Assembly (NCBI GenBank): GCA_016196035.1
Contig: JACPYM010000085.1
Span: 1 to 64,000 of the forward strand
Length of the DNA: 64,000 bases
Direction of reading: 5' to 3'
Origin: Acidobacteriota bacterium
Lineage (GTDB): Bacteria > Acidobacteriota > Blastocatellia > RBC074
Part shown: positions 18,251-26,680 of the stretch, one piece after another
Position numbering within the stretch: position 1 is the stretch's first letter
Layout of the letters: each line of letters begins with the position of its first letter
Position numbers and translations under genes: made by a program
Notes under the pieces: generated by a model
Seen by the model: only the letters and a program-made list of their open reading frames with translations
The model's database searches: none
Told to the model about the DNA's origin: nothing

Positions 18251-19264
18251 AGTAGATATTCCCGCCAAATCCTCTTCCCTGGCATCGGCAAGGCAGGACA
18301 GGAAAAGCTGAGCAACGCCTGCGTCGTCTTGATTGGTTGCGGCGCGCTCGGCGCAATGCACGCCGAGATGCTGGCGCGCGCGGGCGTAGGCCATTTGCGC
18401 CTGATTGACCGCGATTTCATCGAAGCCTCGAACCTGCATCGCCAGGTTTTGTATGATGAGAGCGACGCCGCCAACGCGCTGCCCAAAGCCGTCGCCGCCG
18501 CCAATCGCCTCGCCCAGATCAATTCCGCCATCACAGTCGAACCGGTCGTCAAAGATGTCAATTACGCCAACGTCGAAGCGTTGATCGGCGATGCCGATGT
18601 CGTGCTCGACGGCTCGGACAATTTTGAAGTGCGCTATTTGCTCAACGACGCGGCGGTCAAGCTGAACAAGCCCTGGGTCTATGGTGCGGCCGTCAGCGCG
18701 CACGGCTTGCAGATGACGATTCGGCCCGGCCTGACGCCCTGTCTGCGCTGCGTCTTTGCCGAAATGCCGCCGCCAGGCACATCGCCGACTTGCGACACGG
18801 CGGGCGTCATCCTGCCCATCATCGCCGTCGTCGCGTCGTACCAAGTCACCGAAACGCTCAAGCTGCTGACCGGCCAATTCGACAAACTGCACGGCGCGTT
18901 GATTCAATTCGACCTCTGGCAAAACTCGTTCACCAAACTGAGGCTGCGCGAACGAACGCCCGATTGCCCGACCTGTGCGCAAGGGCGCTACGAATTTCTC
19001 ACGGCGCACGGCGGCCAATTGGCTACGACATTGTGCGGACGCAATGCCGTGCAGATCACCCCCGCCGCGCCGCATCAGCTTGATCTCGCCGAACTCGCCA
19101 GCCAACTGCGCGACGCGGGCGAAGTGCAACTCAACCGCTACCTGCTGAAATTCAAAGCGGGCACGCACGAAATCACGGTCTTCCCCGACGCGCGCAGCGT
19201 CATCAAAGGGACGGATGATGTGAATGTGGCGCGCTCGTTGTATGCGCGTTATATCGGTGCTTGA
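18248..19264 (+). CDS. ThiF/MoeB-family adenylyltransferase
   Basis: The 338-residue E1-like enzyme should adenylate the C-terminus of a small sulfur-carrier protein such as ThiS or MoaD. Visible motifs are the start [14 protein letters not shown], the nucleotide loop [22 protein letters not shown] with the catalytic Arg, [14 protein letters not shown] and two CxxC zinc motifs (CLRC and CPTC). The C-terminal 70 residues ([11 protein letters not shown]...) look like a small extra domain of the rhodanese or ubiquitin-like type. The frame is open upstream to 18182, but those 22 codons are repeat DNA, so I chose the ATG at 18248. No thiamine or molybdopterin genes are adjacent, so the pathway is undecided. 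Confidence 0.88.
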   Translation: MSRYSRQILFPGIGKAGQEKLSNACVVLIGCGALGAMHAEMLARAGVGHLRLIDRDFIEASNLHRQVLYDESDAANALPKAVAAANRLAQINSAITVEPVVKDVNYANVEALIGDADVVLDGSDNFEVRYLLNDAAVKLNKPWVYGAAVSAHGLQMTIRPGLTPCLRCVFAEMPPPGTSPTCDTAGVILPIIAVVASYQVTETLKLLTGQFDKLHGALIQFDLWQNSFTKLRLRERTPDCPTCAQGRYEFLTAHGGQLATTLCGRNAVQITPAAPHQLDLAELASQLRDAGEVQLNRYLLKFKAGTHEITVFPDARSVIKGTDDVNVARSLYARYIGA

Positions 19265-19297
19265 TTCTTCGCGGCGTCGAGCACAACATAATGACCA

Positions 19298-19534
19298 ATG
19301 GACTTTGAAATCATCAGCGGGATTACTGATGTGTAAGTCATCGCCACCGGCACGGGCGTCCGTGGGCGTGCGCGTTTGCGCAAAATGTATGGCCGAGGCC
19401 GCTGGCGTAAACTCAAAGGCGTCGCGACTGTGCGGTTGGCCGATGGCGCGCTTCGTTTAGCCGAGATTCATTGGTACGAAGCGCACGGTATCGGCAAGCG
19501 CGATTTCAAAATAAAGCTGCCGTTTCTGGATTGA
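19298..19534 (+). pseudogene. Small conserved protein interrupted by in-frame TAA
   Basis: From ATG at 19298 the frame gives MDFEIISGITDV, then TAA at 19334-19336, then continues VIATGTGVRGRARLRKMYG, GRGRWRKLKGVATVRLADG and EIHWYEAHGIGKRDFKIK to TGA at 19532-19534. The total of 78 codons matches small basic proteins I recall from cyanobacteria and acidobacteria, where a Glu usually follows DV or DI; GAA to TAA would explain the stop. Downstream restart (for example at KMYGRG) would give a short product. The next gene starts 2 bases after the stop, so the two form a cassette. Function unknown. Confidence 0.65.
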
Positions 19535-19536
19535 AC

Positions 19537-19779
19537 ATGAACAAGCTGCAAGACCAAACCATTCAATTCGCTCTGTGCCTGAACAACGCTGATTACAAAG
19601 CGTCGCTGGAGGTCGGCAAACTCTATCAGGTCATTCCCGACCCCAGCGCAGAGAAGCACGGCTACCTGCGCATCGTGGATGAGAGCGGCGAAGATTACGC
19701 TTTCACGGCGAATCGTTTTCACCTTCTCACCTTACCGCACCCCATCGAACAAACCCTGCTTGCGGCGGTACGGCTTTAG
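19537..19779 (+). CDS. Small conserved hypothetical protein, second gene of a pair
   Basis: The 80-residue protein begins MNKLQDQTIQFALCLNN and has a small beta-rich fold (KLYQVIPDPSAEKHGYLRIVDESGEDYAF). I recall near-identical small proteins next to toxin-antitoxin-like genes in cyanobacteria and acidobacteria, but no function. It starts 2 bases after the interrupted upstream gene. The longer open frame upstream (19471) overlaps that gene and is rejected. Together the two genes form a cassette placed after the ThiF gene. Confidence 0.65.
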   Translation: MNKLQDQTIQFALCLNNADYKASLEVGKLYQVIPDPSAEKHGYLRIVDESGEDYAFTANRFHLLTLPHPIEQTLLAAVRL

Positions 19780-19804
19780 ATGTGTAACGTAAGGCCGAAA
19801 TAGT

Positions 19805-19858
19805 ACGGAAGAGGCAAACGTTATGCGTTCGTTGTATATGCATTACGGTGGCTTATAG
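19805..19858 (+). repeat. Possible second copy of the ThiF gene's 3' end
   Basis: Eighteen codons here read TEEANVMRSLYMHYGGL-stop, aligned without gaps to the ThiF C-terminus [17 protein letters not shown]-stop (19211-19264). Nine of 17 residues are identical and D/E swaps are conservative; about 32 of 54 bases match. It lies just after the small two-gene cassette, in the same frame sense and ending in a stop. A chance match cannot be excluded. Confidence 0.4.
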
Positions 19859-19869
19859 AGGTATTTGTT

Positions 19870-20943
19870 ATGCAATGTTTCTTGGCCTTCCTTTTTGTCT
19901 TTCTGATAGTCGTTCAACCCAAGCCTGTTGACACACAGTCGCTCCGCCCCGTCAGGCGTAATGGCTTGGTGGGCTACATAGATCAAACAGGTAATTTTGT
20001 TATCCCACCGCAATTTCAGGAAGCGGGGAAATTTAGTGAGGGGCTGGCTCCTTTTCGAATCAAGAACAAATGGGGCTATATCAATGCAAGAGGGCAAGTG
20101 GTCATTCCTGCCAAATTTTTCCAAGCAATGCCTTTCAAAGAAGGATTGGCCTCTGTTGGCATTTTCTTTGAAGAGGGCAAAGTAATTGAAAGCAAAGTTG
20201 GCAGATATGGCTACATTGATAAGACCGGACGTCTAGCCATAAACCAACAATTTGACCTTGCTATTGGCTTCTCAGATGGACTCGCGAGTGTCATAACTCT
20301 TGAAGGGAAACACTGCTTCATCAATCAGGCCGGTGACATAGTTTTCCAACGCGGCGAACCCTCCGTTGAAGATTTTGCCGAAGGTCGGGCGCTGTTCAAG
20401 ACCAAGGGCAATATGCCCGACAGCAAAGTTGGCTACTTGAACAAAAAAGGCGTGGTAACAATTCCGCCAAGATTCCAATGGGGCAATAACTTCAAAGAAG
20501 GTTGTGCATGTGTATATGAAAATGGGAAAGCCGGTTTCATTGATGCCGATGGCAAGTCATTCATCGAATTCAAATTTGAAGGCTGTGACAACTTCTCGGA
20601 AGGGCTGGCAGCAGCCAAGCTTAGCAACCGGTGGGGCTACATCAATAATGCTGGTAACTTTGTAATCGAGCCGCAGTTCGCGGAAGCCAAAGAATTTTCA
20701 GATGGCACTGCGGTCGTTAGCTTGGTTGAAAACGGCAAGTTTGGTGCGATTGATAAATCAGGCCAGTTGTTTATTCAGCCGCGTTTCACCGAACTTTCCA
20801 ATTTCTCTGGCGGACTTGCCTGGGCTAATCTCACAAATAGCATTGTAGTAGACGGTGAGCCTGACGATTGGGCCTATATCAACAAGCAAGGCAATTACAT
20901 CTGGCGCACCTCTCGGCTTAAACTACAACCCGCTCATCGTTAA
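19870..20943 (+). CDS. Exported WG-repeat protein
   Basis: The 357-residue protein has a hydrophobic N-terminal signal ([17 protein letters not shown]) and then WG beta-propeller-like repeats, each about 35-50 residues, with the pattern (K/R)WGYIN..G..VIPP.F....F.EGLA. About seven units are seen, for example [17 protein letters not shown] and [17 protein letters not shown]. Such proteins are usually secreted or surface-exposed, with no known enzyme activity. The base composition is more AT-rich than that of the flanking ThiF and homoserine kinase genes, suggesting separate acquisition. It ends 28 bases before thrB. Confidence 0.85.
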   Translation: MQCFLAFLFVFLIVVQPKPVDTQSLRPVRRNGLVGYIDQTGNFVIPPQFQEAGKFSEGLAPFRIKNKWGYINARGQVVIPAKFFQAMPFKEGLASVGIFFEEGKVIESKVGRYGYIDKTGRLAINQQFDLAIGFSDGLASVITLEGKHCFINQAGDIVFQRGEPSVEDFAEGRALFKTKGNMPDSKVGYLNKKGVVTIPPRFQWGNNFKEGCACVYENGKAGFIDADGKSFIEFKFEGCDNFSEGLAAAKLSNRWGYINNAGNFVIEPQFAEAKEFSDGTAVVSLVENGKFGAIDKSGQLFIQPRFTELSNFSGGLAWANLTNSIVVDGEPDDWAYINKQGNYIWRTSRLKLQPAHR

Positions 20944-20971
20944 TCTCACATTCAATTTACAACTCCATTCA

Positions 20972-21910
20972 ATGTCCAAATCCGAAATCATCGTACCCGC
21001 TTCCACCTCCAACCTCGGCGCCAGCTTCGACACCTGCGGCCTCGCGCTCGCGCTGTACCTGCGGCTCGAAGTCGAACCGCAATCCGGCGGCTTTGAAATC
21101 ATCCCGACTGGCGAAGGCGCGGCCAGCGTCCCGCGTGACGAATCGAACCTGATGATTCGCGCCGCCCGCTTTGCCGCCGAAGCGCGCCGCCAAACGCTGC
21201 CCGGCGCGCGCATTCGCGTGGACAGCCAGATTCCGCTCGCGCGTGGCTTGGGCAGCAGCAGCAGCGCCATCATCGCGGGGCTTTCGATTTATGAAGCCCT
21301 GAGCGGTGACCGCTTGAGCCAGGCGGACTTTTTCGATTTCGCGCTGCACTTCGAGGGGCACGGCGACAACCTCGCGCCCAGCACCCTGGGCGGCCTAGTC
21401 GTCGCCGTCGTCAAGGAGCGCACCGATTATGCGGGCAACGAACGCCGTTCGCTGCTGGCGGTCAAACGCCACTGGCCCGAAGCGGTCAAGCTGGTGCTGT
21501 GCATTCCCAACTTCGAGATGGAAACGGCCCGGATGCGCGCCGTGTTGCCGCAGATGGTCACGCGCCACGACGCGATCTACAATTTGCAACGCGCTGCGCT
21601 GTTGCAGGCCGCACTGAGCGAAGGCCGCTTCGACCTGCTCAACGAAGCCCTGCGCGACCGCTTGCATCAACCCTATCGTGCCCCGCTCGCGCGTGGTTTG
21701 AGCGAAGTCTTGAAGCTGAATGACGAAACGGAAAAGCATCCGGGCCTGCTCGGCGTCGCGATCAGCGGCGCGGGTTCGACGATGATCGCCTTTGCGACGG
21801 ACAATTGCTCGGCGATTGCCGCGACCATGCAAGCGCGGCTGGCAGCCAGTGGCGTCGAAACGCGCGCGTTGGAAGTGAGTGTGGATAATCGCGGGCGGAT
21901 GGTAGAGTGA
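20972..21910 (+). CDS. thrB: Homoserine kinase
   Basis: The 312-residue GHMP-family kinase phosphorylates L-homoserine to O-phosphohomoserine in threonine synthesis. It begins [20 protein letters not shown], the usual ThrB start. The ATP loop is [16 protein letters not shown], the third GHMP motif is [15 protein letters not shown], and [16 protein letters not shown] is the substrate region. The frame is open to 20855, but that part overlaps the WG gene, so the ATG at 20972 is chosen. No other threonine genes are near. Confidence 0.93.
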   Translation: MSKSEIIVPASTSNLGASFDTCGLALALYLRLEVEPQSGGFEIIPTGEGAASVPRDESNLMIRAARFAAEARRQTLPGARIRVDSQIPLARGLGSSSSAIIAGLSIYEALSGDRLSQADFFDFALHFEGHGDNLAPSTLGGLVVAVVKERTDYAGNERRSLLAVKRHWPEAVKLVLCIPNFEMETARMRAVLPQMVTRHDAIYNLQRAALLQAALSEGRFDLLNEALRDRLHQPYRAPLARGLSEVLKLNDETEKHPGLLGVAISGAGSTMIAFATDNCSAIAATMQARLAASGVETRALEVSVDNRGRMVE

Positions 21911-21957
21911 GCTTCACTGCATTCCCCAAGATAAATAACCAGCGTTTCACTGGTGTT

Positions 21958-22067
21958 TCGACAGGATTGACCAGATTCCTTGCAGGATGAACAGGATCGC
22001 CCAATAGCAGTCATTCGTTTGCTGATACCCATCTTGTAAATTCTGAATCAATCCCGTTCATCCTGTC
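21958..22067. repeat. Inverted-repeat element (CAGGATGAACAGGAT type)
   Basis: The left arm (21960-21997) carries ACAGGATTGACCAGATTCC and GCAGGATGAACAGGATC. The right arm (22031-22067) carries TTGTAAATTCTGAATCAATC and CCGTTCATCCTGTC, a degenerate reverse complement. This AGGATGAACAGGATT motif is a known kind of intergenic repeat in many bacterial genomes. It lies between thrB and the methyltransferase gene and could form a long imperfect hairpin. Confidence 0.7.
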
Positions 22068-22091
22068 TCAATGCTCTGAGGAGATTTTCTT

Positions 22092-22991
22092 TTGTCCAAG
22101 CGTCTGCCCGCGCGCGGTAAAGCCGCCAGCAAACCCAAAAAACCTTCGCCGCTCAACGACCTCGATCTAACGCAGTGGCGCGAATACGACGACATCTGGA
22201 CGGATTCACTCTGGCAAATCCCTGAACGCGACCGCACCGGGGCGCATCTGGCCGATTATCACGGCAATTTCGTGCCGCAGATTCCCTACCAAGCCATGCG
22301 CCGCTATACCAAGCAGGGCGATGTCGTACTCGATACCTTTCTCGGCTCCGGCACGACGCTGATCGAATGCCGCCGCCTGGGCCGCCACGGCATCGGCATC
22401 GAACTCAAACCGGCGCTGCGGCGCGCCGCCGAAAAGCGCATCGCCCAGCAAGACAACCCGCACGACATCATCACACAGGCCCTGACCGGCGACAGCGCCA
22501 ACCTTAACGCCACGCCGCCGCTCATTGCCAAAGCCTTGCAGGCAATTGGCAAACAAGGCGTCCAACTAGCGCTGTTGCATCCGCCCTACCATTCGATCAT
22601 CCAGTTTTCTGACCGCGCGAACGACCTTTCCAACTGCCCGACCGTCGAAGCCTTCACCGAACGCTTCGGCCAGGTTGTAGACGTCACTAACCAATTCCTG
22701 GAACCGGGCCGCTTCCTGGTGCTGGTGATCGGCGACATGTACGAAGCAGGCGAATGGGTTCCGCTGGGCTTTCAATGTATGCAGGAAGTGCTGGCGCGCG
22801 GCTACACGCTGAAAAGCCTGGTCGTCAAAGACATGCAAGGCAACCGCGCCAAACGCAATCTGGAAAACATCTGGCGCTATCGGGCGCTGGCGGGCGGGTT
22901 TTATATTTTCAAGCATGAGTACGTGATGTTTTTTCAGAAGGGTGGGAAGAAAAATGGATCAAACAGTAAAGTCGTTGAAAAGCGCGGCTGA
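22092..22991 (+). CDS. DNA methyltransferase (N4/N6 class), stand-alone
   Basis: The 299-residue protein starts at TTG (22092) behind GAGGAG and has a basic tail. The cofactor motif I is VVLDTFLGSGTTLIECRRLG, followed by GIGIELKP. The catalytic motif IV reads LALLHPPYHSI, with HPPY in place of the usual DPPY or NPPY; I recall this variant from related enzymes. Its order (motif I before or after IV) is that of beta- or permuted-type amino methyltransferases, not settled here. No restriction enzyme is adjacent; an HNH nuclease gene lies 500 bases downstream but belongs to a common separate pair. It may be an orphan methyltransferase. Confidence 0.8.
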   Translation: MSKRLPARGKAASKPKKPSPLNDLDLTQWREYDDIWTDSLWQIPERDRTGAHLADYHGNFVPQIPYQAMRRYTKQGDVVLDTFLGSGTTLIECRRLGRHGIGIELKPALRRAAEKRIAQQDNPHDIITQALTGDSANLNATPPLIAKALQAIGKQGVQLALLHPPYHSIIQFSDRANDLSNCPTVEAFTERFGQVVDVTNQFLEPGRFLVLVIGDMYEAGEWVPLGFQCMQEVLARGYTLKSLVVKDMQGNRAKRNLENIWRYRALAGGFYIFKHEYVMFFQKGGKKNGSNSKVVEKRG

Positions 22992-23124
22992 ATTTCATTG
23001 CCTCAGTTGAGCAACCGCGAAGCAAGTAATGCTACGAGCGGGCCTTACCTGTTGTAGAATCTGAGGCGAGCCAGACTCGAAAATGCCACGTTGGCAAATC
23101 AAGCTGACGGCGGAGATGACAGCA

Positions 23125-23499
23125 ATGAATGAACAAGTCACCTTACAGGTACCTGATTACATTTTGCAGCAAGCGGCACAACTCGCCGCGCAAACCAACC
23201 TGAAAGTCGAAAGTTTTTTGGCTGATGTATTGGTGTCGGCGTTAGGTGAGCGTCCAGTGACGGCATTGGCTGACGCTGAAGTCTTGGCCTTGACCGAATC
23301 GCGCTTGCCCCAAACACAGGAAGAACGCCTCAAAGATTTGCTGGCCGACCATTGCGAAGGCTTGCTCGATCAAAACCAGCAAAAGGAACTCGACCAGTTA
23401 ATGAATATCTATGAACGCGCCCTGCTGCGCCAATCCCAGGCTTTGCGTGAAGCAGTTGCGCGCGGATTGATGAAGCCACTCAGCCATGAGCAGAACTAA
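23125..23499 (+). CDS. Conserved hypothetical protein paired with HNH nuclease
   Basis: The 124-residue protein starts MNEQVTLQVPDYILQQAAQL and is wholly helical, with a ribbon-helix-helix-like opening (VTLQVPDYILQQAAQLA) that suggests DNA binding. Its later part is a charged coiled helix ending MKPLSHEQN. GGAG lies 9 bases before the ATG at 23125; starts at 23083 or 23116 are possible. It overlaps the HNH gene by 14 bases. I recall this pair as recurrent in cyanobacteria and acidobacteria, resembling an antitoxin-toxin layout, but this is not proven. Confidence 0.7.
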   Translation: MNEQVTLQVPDYILQQAAQLAAQTNLKVESFLADVLVSALGERPVTALADAEVLALTESRLPQTQEERLKDLLADHCEGLLDQNQQKELDQLMNIYERALLRQSQALREAVARGLMKPLSHEQN

Positions 23500-23914
23500 G
23501 GTTGCGGAGCCAATCAAACAGCGTGTGCGCCAAGCCGCAGGCAATCGCTGTGGCTTTTGTTTGGGTGAACAGCGCCGCATCCTGGGCATCCTTGAAATCG
23601 AACATATCATTCCTTTGGCGCGCGGCGGCACAGATGAAGAATCGAACCTCTGGCTTTCATGCAGCCTTTGTAATTGCTACAAATGGACACAAACTACTGC
23701 GCTTGATCCTGAAACTTTTGCAGTTGCTCCAATATTCAACCCACGAGAACAGGCTTGGGCTGAGCATTTTTGCTGGGATGAATCCGGTGCCAACATACTT
23801 GGGCTTACGCCGATTGGGCGCGCCACGGTCAATACCTTACGACTCAATAACCCGATTGCAGTGGAAGTAAGAAAAGGTTGGGTAGAAGCGGGATGGCATC
23901 CGCCAAAGCTTTGA
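23486..23914 (+). CDS. HNH endonuclease
   Basis: The 142-residue protein has an HNH domain in its first half: CGFCLGEQRR (zinc CxxC), LEIEHIIPLARGG with the catalytic His, and SNLWLSCSLCNCYK with the second CxxC and Asn. The second half (FNPREQAWAEHFCWDESG, GRATVNTLRLNN) is conserved in this subfamily. It should be a nicking or double-strand DNase. It overlaps the upstream small helical protein gene by 14 bases, and its position after an orphan methyltransferase may be chance. Confidence 0.88.
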   Translation: MSRTKVAEPIKQRVRQAAGNRCGFCLGEQRRILGILEIEHIIPLARGGTDEESNLWLSCSLCNCYKWTQTTALDPETFAVAPIFNPREQAWAEHFCWDESGANILGLTPIGRATVNTLRLNNPIAVEVRKGWVEAGWHPPKL

Positions 23915-23939
23915 TCCCCCTGCAAGACAAGCATTGTTT

Positions 23940-25058
23940 ATGTCGTCACTCACCAAAATCCCGGCAGGCGTCCAATACTTCTTTGACGAAGAGGTGAAGC
24001 TGCGCCGCCATGTCGAACGCCAGGCGATGGCCGTGTTCGCGGGCTGGTCGTATGACGAGATCATCCTGCCGATGTTCGATTATCACGATCTGTTTGCGCG
24101 CGGGATGGGCGCCGAAATCGCCGAGCGCACGTACCGCTTCACCGACCGCGATGGCGCGTTGCTGGCGCTCAGGCCCGAACTGACGTCGCTGGTCGCGCGC
24201 ACAGTGGCGACGCGGTTCAAAGCCAAGCCGCGCCCGTTGCGCCTGTGCTATTCGGGCGAAGTGTTCCGCTACGACGAACCGAGCGAGCGGGCGGCGCGTG
24301 AGTTCCATCAAGTCGGCGTCGAACATATCGGCGAACCGAACATCGTGGCAGACGTAGAAGTCCTGCTCGTTGCGGCAGAGTTGCTGAGCACGCTGGGGCT
24401 GAACGGCTTCCGCATTGCGCTCTCGCACGCGGATTTTTTCAACGGCGTGAGCGGCTATCTGGAGCTCGAAGCCGCGCAGCGCGCCGAGTTGCGCCGCCTG
24501 ATTGATCGCCGCAATAGCCAAGCTCTCGACACCTTTTTGCAACAGCACGCGCCCAGTGTTGAAGCCACGCGCCGCGCCGGATTCTGCCGCCTGACGCAAC
24601 TCGCGGGTGGCGAAGAAGTCTTGGCGCAAGCCGAACAGGTCTTGCGCAACAAACGTTCGCTGGCGGCGATTGCGCATCTGAGAGCGGTTTACACCACGCT
24701 CGCGGCGCTGGGTTTGGCCGAACATTTTGACGTAGATTTCGGCGACACAGGCGGGCAGGAGTATTACACCGGGCTGCTGTTCAAGGCTTACGTGCCTGAA
24801 TGGAATGTGGCCGTCGGTACGGGCGGGCGCTACGATAAATTGATTGAAAACTTCGGCGCGGCGGAACCGGCGGTCGGCTTTTCCTTCGCACTCGATGCAC
24901 TGGCTGGAGCGTTGTCAAAACACGCGCCGAACGGCCAGATGGATACGACGGCGCTGGTGCAAAGCATCAATTTCAACGGCGATTTGGCCGCGACGTTCAC
25001 GCGCGCGCGCACCTGCCGCCAAGCTCATCAACAGGTAAAGATCAGTGCCCAGCAATAA
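23940..25058 (+). CDS. hisZ: ATP phosphoribosyltransferase regulatory subunit
   Basis: The 372-residue protein is a class II aminoacyl-tRNA-synthetase-like paralogue of HisRS lacking the tRNA-binding part. Seen: IPAGVQYFFDEEVKLRR, TYRFTDRDGALLALRPELT (motif 2-like), YSGEVFRYDEPS and VAVGTGGRYDKLIENFG. HisZ is needed for activity of the short HisG form, which is indeed encoded next, overlapping by 14 bases. The ATG at 23940 (MSSLT) is preferred over a TTG 6 bases upstream. It opens the histidine cluster. Confidence 0.93.
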   Translation: MSSLTKIPAGVQYFFDEEVKLRRHVERQAMAVFAGWSYDEIILPMFDYHDLFARGMGAEIAERTYRFTDRDGALLALRPELTSLVARTVATRFKAKPRPLRLCYSGEVFRYDEPSERAAREFHQVGVEHIGEPNIVADVEVLLVAAELLSTLGLNGFRIALSHADFFNGVSGYLELEAAQRAELRRLIDRRNSQALDTFLQQHAPSVEATRRAGFCRLTQLAGGEEVLAQAEQVLRNKRSLAAIAHLRAVYTTLAALGLAEHFDVDFGDTGGQEYYTGLLFKAYVPEWNVAVGTGGRYDKLIENFGAAEPAVGFSFALDALAGALSKHAPNGQMDTTALVQSINFNGDLAATFTRARTCRQAHQQVKISAQQ

Positions 25059-25689
25059 AGCCCAACTCACTATCGCGCTGGCCAAAGGCCGCATGCAGGA
25101 AGACGCGCTCGCCCTGTTTGCCCGTGCGGGCATCATCGTGGACGAGAGCGAACTCAAATCGCGCCGCCTCGTCATTCATTCGACCGACCGGCGTTTCAGC
25201 TTCGTGCTGGTCAAGCCGAGCGACGTGCCGACGTATGTGGAATACGGCGTCGCCGACGCGGGCGTCTGCGGGCGCGACGTGCTGATCGAAGCGCGCTCTG
25301 ACGTACACGAACCGCTGGATTTGAAATTCGGGTACTGCCGCATCGCCGTCGCGGGCAAACGCGAAGCCGTCAACGAAGATTACAACCTGCTCGCCACCGT
25401 GCGCGTCGCGACCAAATACCCGCGCATCACGACCGCCTACTTCCAAGCCAAAGGCGTGCCCATCGAAATCATCCCGCTGCAAGGCTCGGTCGAACTCGCC
25501 CCGCTGCTCGGCCTTTCCGACCGCATCGTAGACTTGGTCGAAACCGGGCGCACGCTGAAAGAAAATGGCTTGGAAGTGATCGAAACCATCACCGACACCA
25601 CGGCGCGGCTGATCGTGAATCGGGCGAGCTTTCATTTGAAGCGGGCAGCGGTGAGTGCGTTGATTGAGGATTTGGCGAAGGTTCTTTGA
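25045..25689 (+). CDS. hisG: ATP phosphoribosyltransferase, short form
   Basis: The 214-residue protein catalyses the first step of histidine synthesis, joining ATP and PRPP. It starts at GTG (25045), inside the end of hisZ. Family marks are LTIALAKGRMQEDAL, YVEYGVADAGVCGRDVL and DRIVDLVETGRTLKENGL (PRPP loop region). It lacks the C-terminal allosteric domain of long HisG, as expected with HisZ present. Its last 69 bases have a second copy at 26588-26655, beyond the inserted protease/DUF5678 pair. Confidence 0.95.
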   Translation: MPSNKAQLTIALAKGRMQEDALALFARAGIIVDESELKSRRLVIHSTDRRFSFVLVKPSDVPTYVEYGVADAGVCGRDVLIEARSDVHEPLDLKFGYCRIAVAGKREAVNEDYNLLATVRVATKYPRITTAYFQAKGVPIEIIPLQGSVELAPLLGLSDRIVDLVETGRTLKENGLEVIETITDTTARLIVNRASFHLKRAAVSALIEDLAKVL

Positions 25690-25692
25690 ATT

Positions 25693-26136
25693 TTAGAACG
25701 GCAACTGTGTAACGTAAGTATGTGGTGCAGCCAGGAGCAAGACTTCCCGTTTGGGGTAACTGTAGATTACGTCGAAATTGTTGGTCACTTCCCGGCCAAG
25801 AATGGAAATGTCGCTACTTTCTGCTTCCGTGAAAACAGCGAATGGGCCATTCACAGTTACGCGTCCGCCATCATCACGGGTAAAGCCCAAGCGCGTATCC
25901 GCCAGTGTTATTCCCACCAATCCGCCTACACCGCCTACGCGGGGCATCTCTGATTCGGGAACAACCAGCGGTGTCAGCAATGGCAACAACCGCGCTTCAA
26001 GCACTGTGCGATCCGCTCCTCCGTCAAGCTGAAAGGTAACGGCTTTCCACTCGCCAGTCGCAGTCAACACATGCGCTTCGATAATGGGGCGCATGATTTC
26101 ATCCGGGAATTCACGCCAGCGGCCTTTAACAAGCAT
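25693..26136 (-). CDS. Retropepsin-like aspartic protease
   Basis: The 147-residue protein resembles the clan AA single-domain aspartic proteases of bacteria. The flap-side motif is seen as TFQLDGGADRTVLEARLLP (the usual D-S/T-G-A is here DGGA) and the end block as ISILGREVTNNFDVIYSYPK followed by EVLLLA. A dimer would form the active site. The open frame reaches 26310, but the upstream part covers the partner gene, so ATG 26136 is chosen. It overlaps the DUF5678-like gene by 11 bases and lies opposite to the his genes. Function in the cell unknown; DGG instead of DSG or DTG may weaken activity. Confidence 0.7.
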   Translation of the reverse strand: MLVKGRWREFPDEIMRPIIEAHVLTATGEWKAVTFQLDGGADRTVLEARLLPLLTPLVVPESEMPRVGGVGGLVGITLADTRLGFTRDDGGRVTVNGPFAVFTEAESSDISILGREVTNNFDVIYSYPKREVLLLAAPHTYVTQLPF

Positions 26137-26413
26137 AAATGCGCTCGCACTTGATTTTCGGAATGTAGATGACGAACGGCGTATCGCTTGGGTGTTTTTC
26201 TCGCGCGAGACGTTCTGCTTCTTGCGCATCAGGTGAAACAAAAGTTTCGCCTTCCGAAACCGCCACGAATTGACCGAGATACTGATCGTAAAACGGCTTG
26301 CCGTGTTCACTCATCCATTCGCTGTTGCGGCGATATAAGTCGAGGGTGCGGCGGAGTTCCGGGTCTTCAGGCTCAAGGATAAGGGGAAGTTTATAGTCCA
26401 ACACGACAGTCAT
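26126..26413 (-). CDS. DUF5678-like small protein
   Basis: The 95-residue protein has a helical N-terminus (PEDPELRRTLDLYRRNSEWM) and a core YLGQFVAVSEGETFVSPDA followed by EAERLAREKHPSDTPFVIYI. The core resembles DUF5678, a short beta-alpha domain often found as the first gene before a retropepsin-like protease. The pair is translated on the minus strand, overlapping by 11 bases. Together they behave like a two-gene accessory cassette inserted between hisG and the next his genes. Confidence 0.7.
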   Translation of the reverse strand: MTVVLDYKLPLILEPEDPELRRTLDLYRRNSEWMSEHGKPFYDQYLGQFVAVSEGETFVSPDAQEAERLAREKHPSDTPFVIYIPKIKCERIYAC

Positions 26414-26587
26414 AAATTTGTCACCTCGCTTTGCAAATCAGAATGGGCAGCTTATGCCGCCGACAAGGGTTCGTTTTGCTTGGCACCACCTACGACGCAT
26501 TCGCGCTTTCAGTAGTTCGTGGGCAATATAGGAACAGATAGTTTTTTTGGCAACAGTCTTTTTGAGTCTCAAAGCCGCCTTGTCTAT

Positions 26588-26674
26588 GATCGTGAATTGA
26601 GCGAGCTTTATTTGAAACGAGTGGCGGTAAGTGCGTTGATTGAGGATTTGGCGAACTCGCTAACGGAAGTATAA
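26588..26674 (+). pseudogene. Displaced second copy of the hisG 3' end
   Basis: Positions 26588-26655 match hisG 25611-25679 at about 61 of 69 positions with one deleted base; most differences are C-T or G-A. In frame it reads LKRVAVSALIEDLANSLTEV and a stop, against LKRAAVSALIEDLAKVL and a stop in HisG. Changes are mostly silent or conservative, so the copy has been under coding constraint at some time. No start or upstream part of hisG remains. Confidence 0.85.
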
Positions 26675-26680
26675 ATCGAG

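Noticed and set aside
17525-19168. 547-residue minus-strand frame opposite the glycine-zipper and ThiF genes
   Set aside because: It is a mirror of coding DNA with strong third-position GC and shows only low-complexity Ala/Gly/Asp/Arg sequence.
22092-23914. Methyltransferase plus HNH nuclease as a restriction-modification system
   Set aside because: The HNH gene belongs to a separate two-gene pair with its own helical partner and lies about 500 bases away, so pairing is not supported.
19783-25720. The 13-mer TGTGTAACGTAAG occurs near both cassettes (19783 and 25708) and might be an attachment site
   Set aside because: A shared 13-mer is expected by chance in 64 kb, and its position relative to the cassette genes differs.
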